Of a stretch of 64,000 nt of DNA, positions 34,385 through 44,700 are shown in pieces. Position numbers and translations under genes: made by a program. Position 1 is the stretch's first letter; each line of letters opens with the position of its first letter. The DNA lies in NCBI GenBank assembly GCA_960531495.1, contig OY482866.1, positions 1,612,001-1,676,000 of the forward strand, in the 5' to 3' direction. The notes under the pieces are model-generated. The model saw only the letters and a list, made by a program, of their open reading frames with translations, was not told where the DNA came from and ran no database searches. The stretch is from Zeus faber. Taxonomy: Eukaryota > Chordata > Actinopteri > Zeiformes > Zeidae.

Positions 34385-37300
34385 ATGATTAGCTTCACTT
34401 CTCTAAATGCTAACGGCCTGCGCACAAAATCGAAAATAGATTCTGTACTGCAAACTTTGAACTCGGATGTAGTCTGCCAGCAAGAAACTTGGTGGGACCA
34501 GGAGCATCACGACTATGTGGCGAACCAGAGAAACAAGCAGGTATTTTCAAACCACGGGTCAGCAAGATCATGCGGGGTGGCAATCATATCTAAGATTGCT
34601 TCAGGCATGAGTGCTGAAGAGATATACAAAGACGATCAAGGCAGAGTATTAATTGTAGATTTTTCACTTAATAAACAACGATATAGAATAATTAACATAT
34701 ATGCACCAAACAATGAAAATCATAGAAAGCAGTTTTTTATTAAATTAAAGAAATGGTACGGAAACAATGTAATAATAACTGGAGACTTTAATGTGGCTCT
34801 AACAAAAATGGACGTGTCAGTAAACAATACCTTCAAGAGTGACGCCAGTCGAACAACCCTAATGAATTTGATAAATCACCATAACCTAGTAGAAATGTGG
34901 AGAATCTCAAACCCTTTGAAGCGGGACTTCTCGAGAAGGCAGATTGTAAAGGGGGTCCTCAAACAGTCCAGAATCGATCTCTGTCTGGCTTCCTCCAGCA
35001 TTATCAGAGACATTAACAAAATTAAATATGAGTTCAATAGCTGGAGCGATCACGCATCTTTATATTGGCAATTAGGGGACGATGGAAGGCCCAGAGGTGG
35101 GGGCATCTGGCGCTTCAATGCCAGTCTCCTTGAGGACCAAACCTTCAAAAAAAAGATAAGGAATCTACTGAGCAATATAACAGATGAATTAGCTGTAGAA
35201 GGAAACTACATTAAATCATGGGACGATGTAAAAAGACGAATTAAGAGAGCCTGTATAAATTATAGTAAAGAGAAAGGATGGCGGGAAGGAATGGAGGAGA
35301 GAACATTAAGGGACCTCCTCGCAAAAGAAATTACATTACTTGACCATGACCCTGACAGAAGTTGTGCAAAATTTGAAGAATATGAAGCTAAACTTCACTC
35401 TTTTGAAAAGAAAAGATGCATAGGAGCAGCTGTTAGAAGTAGATTTAAAAATATCACAGATGGGGAGAAATGTACAGCTTTTTTCCTTGGCCTAGAAAAA
35501 AAAAACCAAAACAAAGCCAGAATGGGTCCGAATGAAAATAGTAAGGGGGAAATAATAGTTGAGCAGGAAGACATACTGGACGAAATACATAGGTATTACG
35601 AGAACCTCTTTACTAGTAACAGCTCCAATCCAAAACAAACTAAAGAAATACTGGAATGTATTGATAGGGAAATAAATCACATCGACAAAGAAGAGTGCGA
35701 CACGGTAATCACATTAGCGGAAGTAGAACTGGCAATAGATGGACTAAATAAGAACAAAAGCCCAGGCCCAGACGGAATCTCGACAGAGTTCTACCAGTGC
35801 TTCAAAGCCCAGCTGGCCCCCTTGCTGCTAAAACTTTACACTAGTATTAGAGTAAACCAGACAACTCCGGACTCCCTCACAAAAGGTATCATCACAATTG
35901 TATTTAAGAATAAAGGATGCCGGAACCAACTGAAAAACTATAGGCCAATTAGCCTACTCAATTCAGATTATAAGATTCTGGCAAAAATTCTGGCTAATAG
36001 ACTTAAAGCAGTAATAGGCTCAATCATCAGCAATACGCAAACTTACAGTATCCCAGGCAGAGATATTACAGACTCCATCAATACAATTAGGGATACAGTA
36101 AAAACAATGACTATGCAGAGGGGCCTGCTGCTTGGAGTAGACCTAGAAAAAGCTTTTGACAGGGTTGAGCATCCGTTCCTCTGGTCCGTAATGGAAAAGT
36201 TCGGCTTCGGAGCAAAGTTCATCGATTGGATCAAGGTGTTATATCGAAGTGCGAGTAGCAGGGTGAAATGCAACGGACTTCTCACCAGGGACATTCGGAT
36301 CGAGAGGTCTGTGAGACAGGGATGCCCCCTCTCAGCTCTGCTATACACCCTGGTCGCAGAACCCCTCGCACTCCTAATACTGAAAGACAAAAATATAAAA
36401 GGTATCTTAACGCCAAATGGCAACAAAACCAAAATAGTCCAATATGCAGACAACATTAATATCATGGTCTCGGATGGTGACAGCATAGACCATGTCTTCA
36501 AACACCTAGGGGCCTATGAGAAAGCCTCTGGCGCAAGAATCAATAAAGAAAAATCTGCAATAATGTTCTGCGGTAAGAATCAAAAAACGATAAACAAATG
36601 GGGCCTTAAAGAGACCACAGGGTGCAGAGAAATCTTGGGTGTGTACATTGGGAAAGACGAGAGTGAAGCAAGAGATAAAACATGGAAGAGTGTGATAATT
36701 AAAATACAGTGTACCTTGAACCTGTGGAGGGCGAGGGGGCTTAGTCTAAAAGGAAAGGTAATAGTATCTAATGCCTTAGTGCTGTCAAAAATTAATCATG
36801 CTTTGGGAACCTGTGAGCTGCCCGATTGGGCACTAAATTCATTGAACGGTGAGATATCCTCCTTTCTTTGGAAGGGTAAGGGAAATATGATCGCCCACAG
36901 GACGTTAATTGCTAATAAACGGGAGGGGGGATTAGGGCTGATTGACATTGGTGCCAAAAGAGACGCACTGAGGGTCAAATTGATAGGGAAATTCTTGGAT
37001 TCGACCAGGCAGTATCCCTGGGAGGACGCACTCGCAGGCTACCTGGCGGAGTTTGGGGAGAGGAGCAAATACAATCTCTGTACCCACTACCCCAGAAAAA
37101 CCTACAGTGGCCTGCCGGGCTTCTACCAGGAGGTGCTGGAGGCATGGGGAAGGATACTCCCCCACCTCAGACCCGAGTGCAGTAAAAAAGAGCATGTGCT
37201 GCAGTTACCTTTCCTCTCGAATCCATGCTTCACCTATAATGGGAGAAACCTCGTCAGCAGTCACTTGACGGCAGCAGGCCTAACAAGAGTGGGACAGGTG

Positions 37301-38179
37301 ACCAACCACAAAGGGAACTTTGATATAGGGAATGTACTTTGGGAATTAGACAGATGGAAGGTGCAATACAGGGAAAAACTGATTGTCTCTTTCGGGGAAA
37401 AATTTGATCAAAGCCTACTACCTGAGTGGCGAGGCATGCTCAAAGAGAAAGGACCCAAGGTGCAGGATGATGCCCTGAACTTCCTCCTGTGCCTTAGAGG
37501 AAAATTCCCCACCATCCAATCAGTGAAAACCAGAGACTGGTATAGATTACTCATTTCAAAGATTGTGACAATTCCAGCTTCAGAAAAGGCCTGGTCAAGG
37601 ATATTTCCTGGCTATTCAATTAGAAATATATGGAACAACATGGAAATCCCTTTTGCCACATCAGCCATCTTCCACCTGGATTTCAAGATAAGGCACAGGA
37701 GGATTTTTACTGGCATCATCCTGCATCAAATACACAAAGACTTGCACAAGAGGGAGTGTGCGGTCTGCATGGAAGAAGCAGAAGACATTGAGCACCTGTT
37801 CCTTAGGTGCACGGCCCTCACGAACTATAGGGAGAGGGTCAAGAGCCTACTGGTGGAACATTGTGGCCTTAGGAGACTAACAGGGCTTACATGGGACTGG
37901 GCCTACATGTTTGGCCCCCCCCCCAAAACAAAGAGTCCAACGGAAAACTTACTGATAAACACTGTGCTGGCATTTGCCAGGCGCGCAACATGGACAAGAA
38001 GGAACTTGGCACTTTATGAGGGTAGAGAGGTAAGCATACAAAGCCTCTTTGGAAACTCACTAAAAGCCCACCTATCGTTGGTATATGGAGGAAACAAAGA
38101 CCTTTTTGTAAGCCAATTCATGCAACAAACTACCCTACTCCAGGAAACTGAATGCCACTCTCTCTCCTTCGCATTCTGA
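34385..38179 (+). CDS. LINE ORF2 protein: endonuclease and reverse transcriptase (YADN)
   Basis: ORF2 nicks the target and reverse-transcribes the LINE RNA at the nick. It has 1,264 residues from the ATG at 34,385 (37 bp after the ORF1 stop codon, shifted by +1). The apurinic-like endonuclease has N8, E34 (QETWW), the GDFN box at about 133-136, a SRIDLCL segment and SDH at 221-223. The RT has the YRPISLLNSDYK box, motif A D586 (GVDLEKAFDR), RQGCPLS, and Y687-A-D-N690 where YADD is expected. A C-terminal CAVC..H..C cluster (about 1,125-1,142) is typical of L1-type ORF2. All frames are intact, but the N690 change should abolish polymerisation. Confidence 0.93.
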   Translation: MISFTSLNANGLRTKSKIDSVLQTLNSDVVCQQETWWDQEHHDYVANQRNKQVFSNHGSARSCGVAIISKIASGMSAEEIYKDDQGRVLIVDFSLNKQRYRIINIYAPNNENHRKQFFIKLKKWYGNNVIITGDFNVALTKMDVSVNNTFKSDASRTTLMNLINHHNLVEMWRISNPLKRDFSRRQIVKGVLKQSRIDLCLASSSIIRDINKIKYEFNSWSDHASLYWQLGDDGRPRGGGIWRFNASLLEDQTFKKKIRNLLSNITDELAVEGNYIKSWDDVKRRIKRACINYSKEKGWREGMEERTLRDLLAKEITLLDHDPDRSCAKFEEYEAKLHSFEKKRCIGAAVRSRFKNITDGEKCTAFFLGLEKKNQNKARMGPNENSKGEIIVEQEDILDEIHRYYENLFTSNSSNPKQTKEILECIDREINHIDKEECDTVITLAEVELAIDGLNKNKSPGPDGISTEFYQCFKAQLAPLLLKLYTSIRVNQTTPDSLTKGIITIVFKNKGCRNQLKNYRPISLLNSDYKILAKILANRLKAVIGSIISNTQTYSIPGRDITDSINTIRDTVKTMTMQRGLLLGVDLEKAFDRVEHPFLWSVMEKFGFGAKFIDWIKVLYRSASSRVKCNGLLTRDIRIERSVRQGCPLSALLYTLVAEPLALLILKDKNIKGILTPNGNKTKIVQYADNINIMVSDGDSIDHVFKHLGAYEKASGARINKEKSAIMFCGKNQKTINKWGLKETTGCREILGVYIGKDESEARDKTWKSVIIKIQCTLNLWRARGLSLKGKVIVSNALVLSKINHALGTCELPDWALNSLNGEISSFLWKGKGNMIAHRTLIANKREGGLGLIDIGAKRDALRVKLIGKFLDSTRQYPWEDALAGYLAEFGERSKYNLCTHYPRKTYSGLPGFYQEVLEAWGRILPHLRPECSKKEHVLQLPFLSNPCFTYNGRNLVSSHLTAAGLTRVGQVTNHKGNFDIGNVLWELDRWKVQYREKLIVSFGEKFDQSLLPEWRGMLKEKGPKVQDDALNFLLCLRGKFPTIQSVKTRDWYRLLISKIVTIPASEKAWSRIFPGYSIRNIWNNMEIPFATSAIFHLDFKIRHRRIFTGIILHQIHKDLHKRECAVCMEEAEDIEHLFLRCTALTNYRERVKSLLVEHCGLRRLTGLTWDWAYMFGPPPKTKSPTENLLINTVLAFARRATWTRRNLALYEGREVSIQSLFGNSLKAHLSLVYGGNKDLFVSQFMQQTTLLQETECHSLSFAF

Positions 38180-38302
38180 TAGGATAGAGAATGGGAGAAA
38201 AAGGGAAAACATGTATTTCCCAAGTGTTTAAAAATGTTTTCTTGGCATAATTGTTACTGTTGATGATTCTGTATTTTTATATTAAAAAAAAAAAAAAAAA
38301 AA
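38180..38302 (+). other. LINE 3' UTR and poly(A) tail
   Basis: A 3' UTR of about 100 bp ends in tatattaaa, an ATTAAA-type signal, that runs straight into about 19 A residues (38,284-38,302). A plain poly(A) end, rather than a short tandem repeat, is an L1-group feature. Confidence 0.8.
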
Positions 38303-39328
38303 TGTATTTTTCTAGTTCTGATAATTTTCATCAAAGTCTACACATGTGGGAAAAAATGCATTTTCAGCCGATTTTAACGTCGATTTGGTGGAACGGTTAA
38401 ACGCTTCAGTCATTACTCTATGTGACAGTGTCAGACAGTTTAAATACAATGATAAACTAGTATGTGCTGCTAAAGTGTTGTTTGTCAGCCAGTTTTAGGA
38501 CCTTATAAAATGTATTTTTCGAGTTATGATCATTTTCAGAACTTTGGACGATTTGCTGTCTAGCTGAATTAGAGAAACACCGAACAATTGTTTCTTTGTA
38601 GGTGCATGATTCAGTATACTGCAGTACAGCATAGAAATTTAATTAATATGATGAACTATTATGTGCTTCTTAAGTGTTTCTCACAGAGTTCTAGGCCCAT
38701 CTAACATGTATTTGTGGAGTTATGATCATTTTCAGAACTTTGGACGATTTGCTGTCGAGCTGAATTAGAGAAACACCGAACCATTGTCTCTTTGTAGGTG
38801 CATGATTTTGAATGCTGCAGTACACCATATAACTTTAATTAATATGAGGAACAATTATGTGCTTCTTAAGTCTTTCTCAAAGACAGTTTAAATACAATGA
38901 TAAACTAGTATGTGCAGCTAAAGTATTGTTTGTCAACCAGTTTTAGGCCCATATAAAATGTATTTTTCGAGTTATGATAATTTTCATCAATGTCTACACG
39001 TGGGAAAAAACGCATTTTCAGTCGATTTTAACGTCGATTTGGCGGAACGGTTAAACGCTTCAGTCATTACTCTATGTGACAGTGTCAGTCAGTTTAAATA
39101 CAATGATGAACTAGTATGTGCTGCTAAAGTCTTGTTTGTCAACCAGTTTTAGGCCCATATAAAATGTATTTTTCGAGTTCAGATAATTTTCATCAAAGTC
39201 TACACGTGGGAAAAAACGCATTTTCAGTCGATTTAAACGTCGATTTGGCGGAACGGTTAAACACTTCAGTCATTGCTCTATGTTAAACGCTTCAGTCATT
39301 ACTCTGTGTGACAGTGTCAGACAGTTTA
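38303..39328 (+). repeat. satellite array continued, right of the LINE
   Basis: The same A/B/C monomers in plus orientation (A at 38,958; C-type gagttctagg near 38,685). The last monomer is broken. A stretch of about 30 bp, ttaaacgcttcagtcatt, is duplicated at 39,255-39,300, and the forward copy ends just after gtcagacagtttaa, where orientation flips. Confidence 0.9.
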
Positions 39329-41719
39329 ACATGGGCCTAAAACTGTCTGAACTGACAGAAGCGTTTAAGCAATTCCCCTTTTCGACGTTTAAATCGGCTG
39401 AAAATGCGTTTTTTCCCACATGTGCACAAAATGATGAAAATGACCATAACTCGACAAATACATGTTAGATGGGCCTAAAACTGTTTGACAAACAACACTT
39501 TAGCACCATATACTAGTTCACCATTGTATTTAAACTGTCTGACACTGTCACACAGAGTAATGACTGAAGCGTTTAACCAATTCCCCTTTTCGACGTTTAA
39601 ATCGGCTGAAAATGCGTTTTTTCCCACATGTGCACACTATGATGAAAATGATCCTAACTCGACAAATACATGTTAGATGGGCCTAAAACTGGTTGACAAA
39701 CAACACTTTATCAGCATATACTAGTTCACCATTGTATTTAAACTGTCTGAAACTGTCACACAGAGTAATGACTGAAGCGTTTAAGCAATTCCCCTTTTCG
39801 ACGTTTAAATCGGCTGAAAATGCGTTTTTTCCCACATGTGCACACAATGATGAAAATGATCATAACTCCACAAATACATGTTAGATGGGCCTAGAAATCT
39901 GTGAGAAACACTTAAGAAGCACATAATAGTTCATCATATTAATTAAATTTCTATGCTGTACTGCAGCATTCTGAATCATTCACCTCTGAAGAGACAATGG
40001 TTCGGTGTTTCTCTAATTCAGCTAGACAGCAAACCGTCACAAGTTCGGAAAATGATCATAACTCCAGAAATACATTTTAGATGGGCATAGAAATCTGAGA
40101 GAAAAACTTAGGAAGCACATAATAGTTCATCACATTAATTAAATTTCAATGCTGTACTGCAGCATTCTGAATCATTCACCTCTGAAGAGACAATGGTTCG
40201 GTGTTTCTCTAATTCAGCTAGACAGCAAACCGTCCAATGTTCTGAAAATGCTCATACCTCGACAAATACATGTTAGATGGGCCTAAAACTGTTTGACAAA
40301 CAACACTTTAGCAGCATATACTAGTTCACCATTGTATTTAAACTGTCTGACACTGTCACACAGAGTAATGACTGAAGCGTTTAACCAATTCCCCTTTTCG
40401 ACGTTTAAATCGGCTGAAAATGCGTTTTTTCCCACATGTGCACACAATGATGAAAATGATCATAACTCCACAAATACATGTTAGATGGGCCTAGAAATCT
40501 GTGAGAAACACTTAAGAAGCACATAATAGTTCATCATATTAATTAAATTTCTATGCTGTACTGCAGCATTCTGAATCATTCACCTCTGAAGAGACAATGG
40601 TTCGGTGTTTCTCTAATTCAGCTAGACAGCAAACCGTCACAAGTTCTGAAAATGCTCATACCTCAACAAATACATGTTGTATGGGCCTAAAACTGTTTGA
40701 CAAACAACGCTTTAGCAGCATATACTAGTTCACCATTGTATTTAAACTGTCTGACACTGTCACACAGAGTAATGACTGAAGCGTTTAACCAATTCCCCTT
40801 TTCGACGTTTAAATCGGCTGAAAATGCGTTTTTTCCCACATGTGCACCAAATGATGAAAATGACCATAACTCGACAAATACATGTTAGATGGGCCTAAAA
40901 CTGTTTGACAAACAACACTTTAGCAGCATATACTAGTTCACCATTGTATTTAAACTGTCTGACACTGTCACACAGAGTAATGACTGAAGCGTTTAACCAA
41001 TTCCCCTTTTCGACGTTTAAATCGGCTGAAAATGCGTTTTTTTCCCACATGTGCACACTATGATGAAAATGATCCTAACTCGACAAATACATGTTAGATG
41101 GGCTAAAACTGGTTGACAAACAACACTTTAGCAGCATATTAGTAAATCACCATTGTATTTAAACTGTCTGAAACTGTCACACAGAGTAATGACTGAAGCG
41201 TTTAAGCAATTCCCCTTTTCGACGTTTAAATCGGCTGAAAATGCTTTTTTTCCCACATGTGCACATAATGATGAAAATGACCATAACTCGACAAATACAT
41301 GTTAGATGGGCCTAAAACTGTTTGACAAACAACGCTTTAGCAGCATATACTAGTTCACCATTGTATTTAAACTGTCTGACACTGTCACACAGAGTAATGA
41401 CTGAAGCGTTTAACCAATTCCCCTTTTCGACGTTTAAATCGGCTGAAAATGCGTTTTTTCCCACATGTGCACATAATGATGAAAATGATCATAACTCGAC
41501 AAATACATGTTAGATGGGCCTAAAACTGTTTGACAAACAACACTTTAGCAGCATATACTAGTTCACCATTGTATTTAAACTGTCTGACACTGTCACACAG
41601 AGTAATGACTGAAGCGTTTAACCAATTCCCCTTTTCGACGTTGAAATCGGCTGAAAATGCGTTTTTTCCCACATGTGCACACAATGATGAAAATGATCAT
41701 AACTCGACAAATACATGTT
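39329..41719 (-). repeat. satellite array, inverted block of a distinct subfamily
   Basis: The monomers are the reverse complement of the array to the left, with 208-bp A units (for example spacing 39,485 to 39,693 and 41,322 to 41,530) and C-like units at about 39,885-40,270 and 40,490-40,660. The A units share private variants, notably caattccccttttcgacg where the left array has gcgaatc or ccaaatcgacg types. They form a separate, rather uniform subfamily rather than a simple flip of the neighbouring block. Confidence 0.92.
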
Positions 41720-44700
41720 ACAAAAAAAGAAAGATTTAAAGATAGAATAAAAGAAAGATTGAAAGAAAGATTGAAAAAAGAAAGAAAGATTGAAAGATTG
41801 AAAGAAATATTGAAAGACAGAAAGATTGAAAGAAACAATGAAAGAAAGATTGAAAGATTAAAAGAAAGAATGAAAGAAAGATTGAAAGAAACATTGAAAG
41901 AAAGATTGAAAGAAAGAAAGATTGAAAGAAAGAATGAAAAAAAGATTGAAATAAAGAATGAAAGAAAGATTGAAATAAAGATAGAAAGAAAGATTGAAAG
42001 ATTGAAAGAAAGATTGAAAAAAAGATTGAAAGACTGAAAGAAAGAATGAAAGAAAGATTGAAAGATTAAACAATTGAAAGAAAGTTTGCAAGAAAGATTG
42101 AAAAAAGAAAGATTGAAAGAAAGAATGAAAGAAAGATTGAAAGATAGATGGAAAGAAAGATTGAAAGAAAGAAAGATTGAAAGAATAACAAAAGAAAGAT
42201 TGAAAGATTGGAAGAAATATTGAAAGATAGAAAAATTGAAAGAAAGAAAGATTGAAAGAAAGATTGAAAGATTGAAAGAAAGAATGAAAGAAAGATTGAA
42301 AGATTGAAAGATTGAAATAAAGATTGAAAGTTTGAAAGAAAGATTGAAAGAAACATTTAAAGAAAGAAAGATTGAAAGAAACATTGAAAGAAAGATTGAA
42401 CGATTGAAAGAAAGATTGAAAGAAAGAATGAAAGAAAGATTGAACGATTGAAATATTGAAATAAAGAATGAAAGTTTGAAAGAAAGATTGAAAGAAAGAT
42501 TTAAAGAAAGAAAGATTGAAAGATTGAAAGAAGGAATGAATGAAAGATTGAAAGAAAGATTGAAAGATTGAAGGAAAGAATGAAAGAAAGATTGAAAGAA
42601 AAATTGAAAGAAAGATTGAAAGACTGAAGGAAAGAATGAAAGAAAGATGGAAAGAAAGATTGACAGAAAGAAAGATTGAAAGAAATATTGACAGAAAGAT
42701 TGAAAGATTGAAAGAAAGAATGAAAGAAAGATTGAAAGATTGAAGGATTGAAAGATTGAAAGAAAGAATGAAAGAAAGACTGAAAGATTGAAAGAAAAAT
42801 TGAAAGATTGAAAGATTGAAAGAAAGATTGAAAGTTTGAAAGACAGATTGAAAGACTGAAAGAAAGATTGCAAGAAAGATTGAAAAAACAGAAAGATTTA
42901 AAGATAGAATAAAAGAAAGATTGAAAGAAAGATTGAAAAAAAAAGAAAGATTGAAAGATTGAAAGAAATATTGAAAGACAGAAAGATTGAAAGAAACAAT
43001 TAAAGAAAGATTGAAAGATTAAAATAAAGAATGAAAGAACGATTGAAAGAAAGATTGAAAGAAAGATTGAATGAAAGATTGAAAGAAAGAATGAAACAAA
43101 GATTGAAATAAAGAATGAAAGAACGACTGAAAGAAAGAATGACGGACAGAAAGATTGAAAGAAAGAATGAAAGAAAGATTGAAAAAAAGATTGAAAGACT
43201 GAAAGAAAGAATGAAAGAAAGATTGAAAGATTAAACAATTGAAGAACGATTGCAAGAAAGATTGAAAAAAGAAAGATTGAAAGAAAGAATGAAAGTCTGA
43301 AGGAAAGAATGAAAGAAAGATTGAAAGATTAAAAGAAAGAATGAAAGAAAGATTGAAAAATTGAAAGATTGAAAGAAAGACTAAAAGAAAGAAAGAACGA
43401 TTGAAAGAAAGATTGAAAGAATGAAAGAAAGAATGAAAGAAAGATTGAAAGAAACAATGAAAGAAAGATTGAAAGATTAAAAGAAAGAATGAAAGAAAGA
43501 CTAAAAGAAAGAAAGAACGATTGAAAGAAAGAATGAAAGAATGAATGAAAGAAAGATTGAAAGATTAAACAATTGAAAGAAAGATTGCAAGAAAGATTGA
43601 AAAAAGAAAGATTGAAAGAAAGAATGAAAGAAAGATTGAAAGAAAGATGGAAAGAAAGATTGAAAGAAAGAAAGATTGAAAGAGATAAAAGAAAGATTGA
43701 AAGAAATAATGAAAGAAAGATTGAACGATTGGAAGAAATATTGAATGATTGAAATATTTAAAGAAAGATTGAAAGATTGAAAGAAAGAATGAAAGAACGA
43801 TTGAAAGAAAGAATGAAAGAAAGAATGAAAGAAAAATTGACTGATTGAAAGAAATATTGAAAAAAGAAACATTGAAAGAAAGAATGAAAGAAAGATTGAA
43901 AGAAAGATGGAAAGAAAGATTGAAAGAAAGAAAGATTGAAAGATTGAACGATTGGAAGAAATATTGAAAGATAGAAAAATTGAAAGTAAGAAAGATTGAA
44001 AGAAAGAATGAAAGAAAGATTGAAAGATTGAAAGAAAGAATGAAAGATAGATTTAAAGAAAGATTGAAAGACTGAAAGAAAGATTGAAAGAAAGAAAGAT
44101 TTATAGAAAGAATGAAATAAAGATTGAAAAAAGAAAGATAGATTGAAAGAAAGATTGAAGATTGAAAGAAAGAATGAAAGAAAGATTTAAAAAAAGATTA
44201 AAAAAAAGAAAGATTGAAAGAAAGATTGAAAGACTGAAGGAAAGAATGAAAGAAAGATGGAAAGAAAGATGGAAAGAAAGATTGAAAGAAATATTGAAAG
44301 AAAGATTGAAAGATTGAAAGAAAGAATGAAAGAAAGATTGAAAGATTGAAAGATTGAAAGAAAGAATGAAAGAAAGATTGAAAGAAAGATGGAAAGAAAG
44401 ATTGAAAGAAAGAAAGATTGAAAGAAATAATGAAAGAAAGATTGAACGATTGGAAGAAATTTTGAAAGATAGAAAAATTGAAAGTAAGAAAGATTGAAAG
44501 AAAGAATGAAAGAAAGAATGAAAGAAAGATTGAAAGAAACAATGAAAGAAAGACTAAAAGAAAGAAAGAACGATTGAAAGAAAGATTGAAAGAAAGAATG
44601 AAAGAATGAATGAAAGAAAGATTAAACAATTGAAAGAAAGATAGCAAGAAAGATTGAAAAAAGAAAGCTTGAAAGAAAGAATGAAAGAAAGATTGAAAGA

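Larger units (their letters stand above)
32875..38302 (+). mobile_element. near full-length L1/Tx1-like LINE
   Basis: This 5.4-kb non-LTR retrotransposon interrupts the satellite. In order it has a 5' UTR of about 200 bp, ORF1 with zinc knuckles, a 37-bp spacer to the ORF2 ATG, ORF2 with apurinic-type endonuclease and RT, a 3' UTR of about 100 bp and a poly(A) tail. Both ORFs are open from end to end, so the insertion is relatively young. No target-site duplication is visible: the satellite stops at ..gtcagccagt on the left and resumes at aatgtattttt on the right, about 14 bp short. The catalytic YADD box of RT reads YADN. Confidence 0.93.

Noticed and set aside
36043-36501. A 152-codon minus-strand frame inside LINE ORF2.
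   Set aside because: Antisense shadow of the RT palm region, with no motif of its own.
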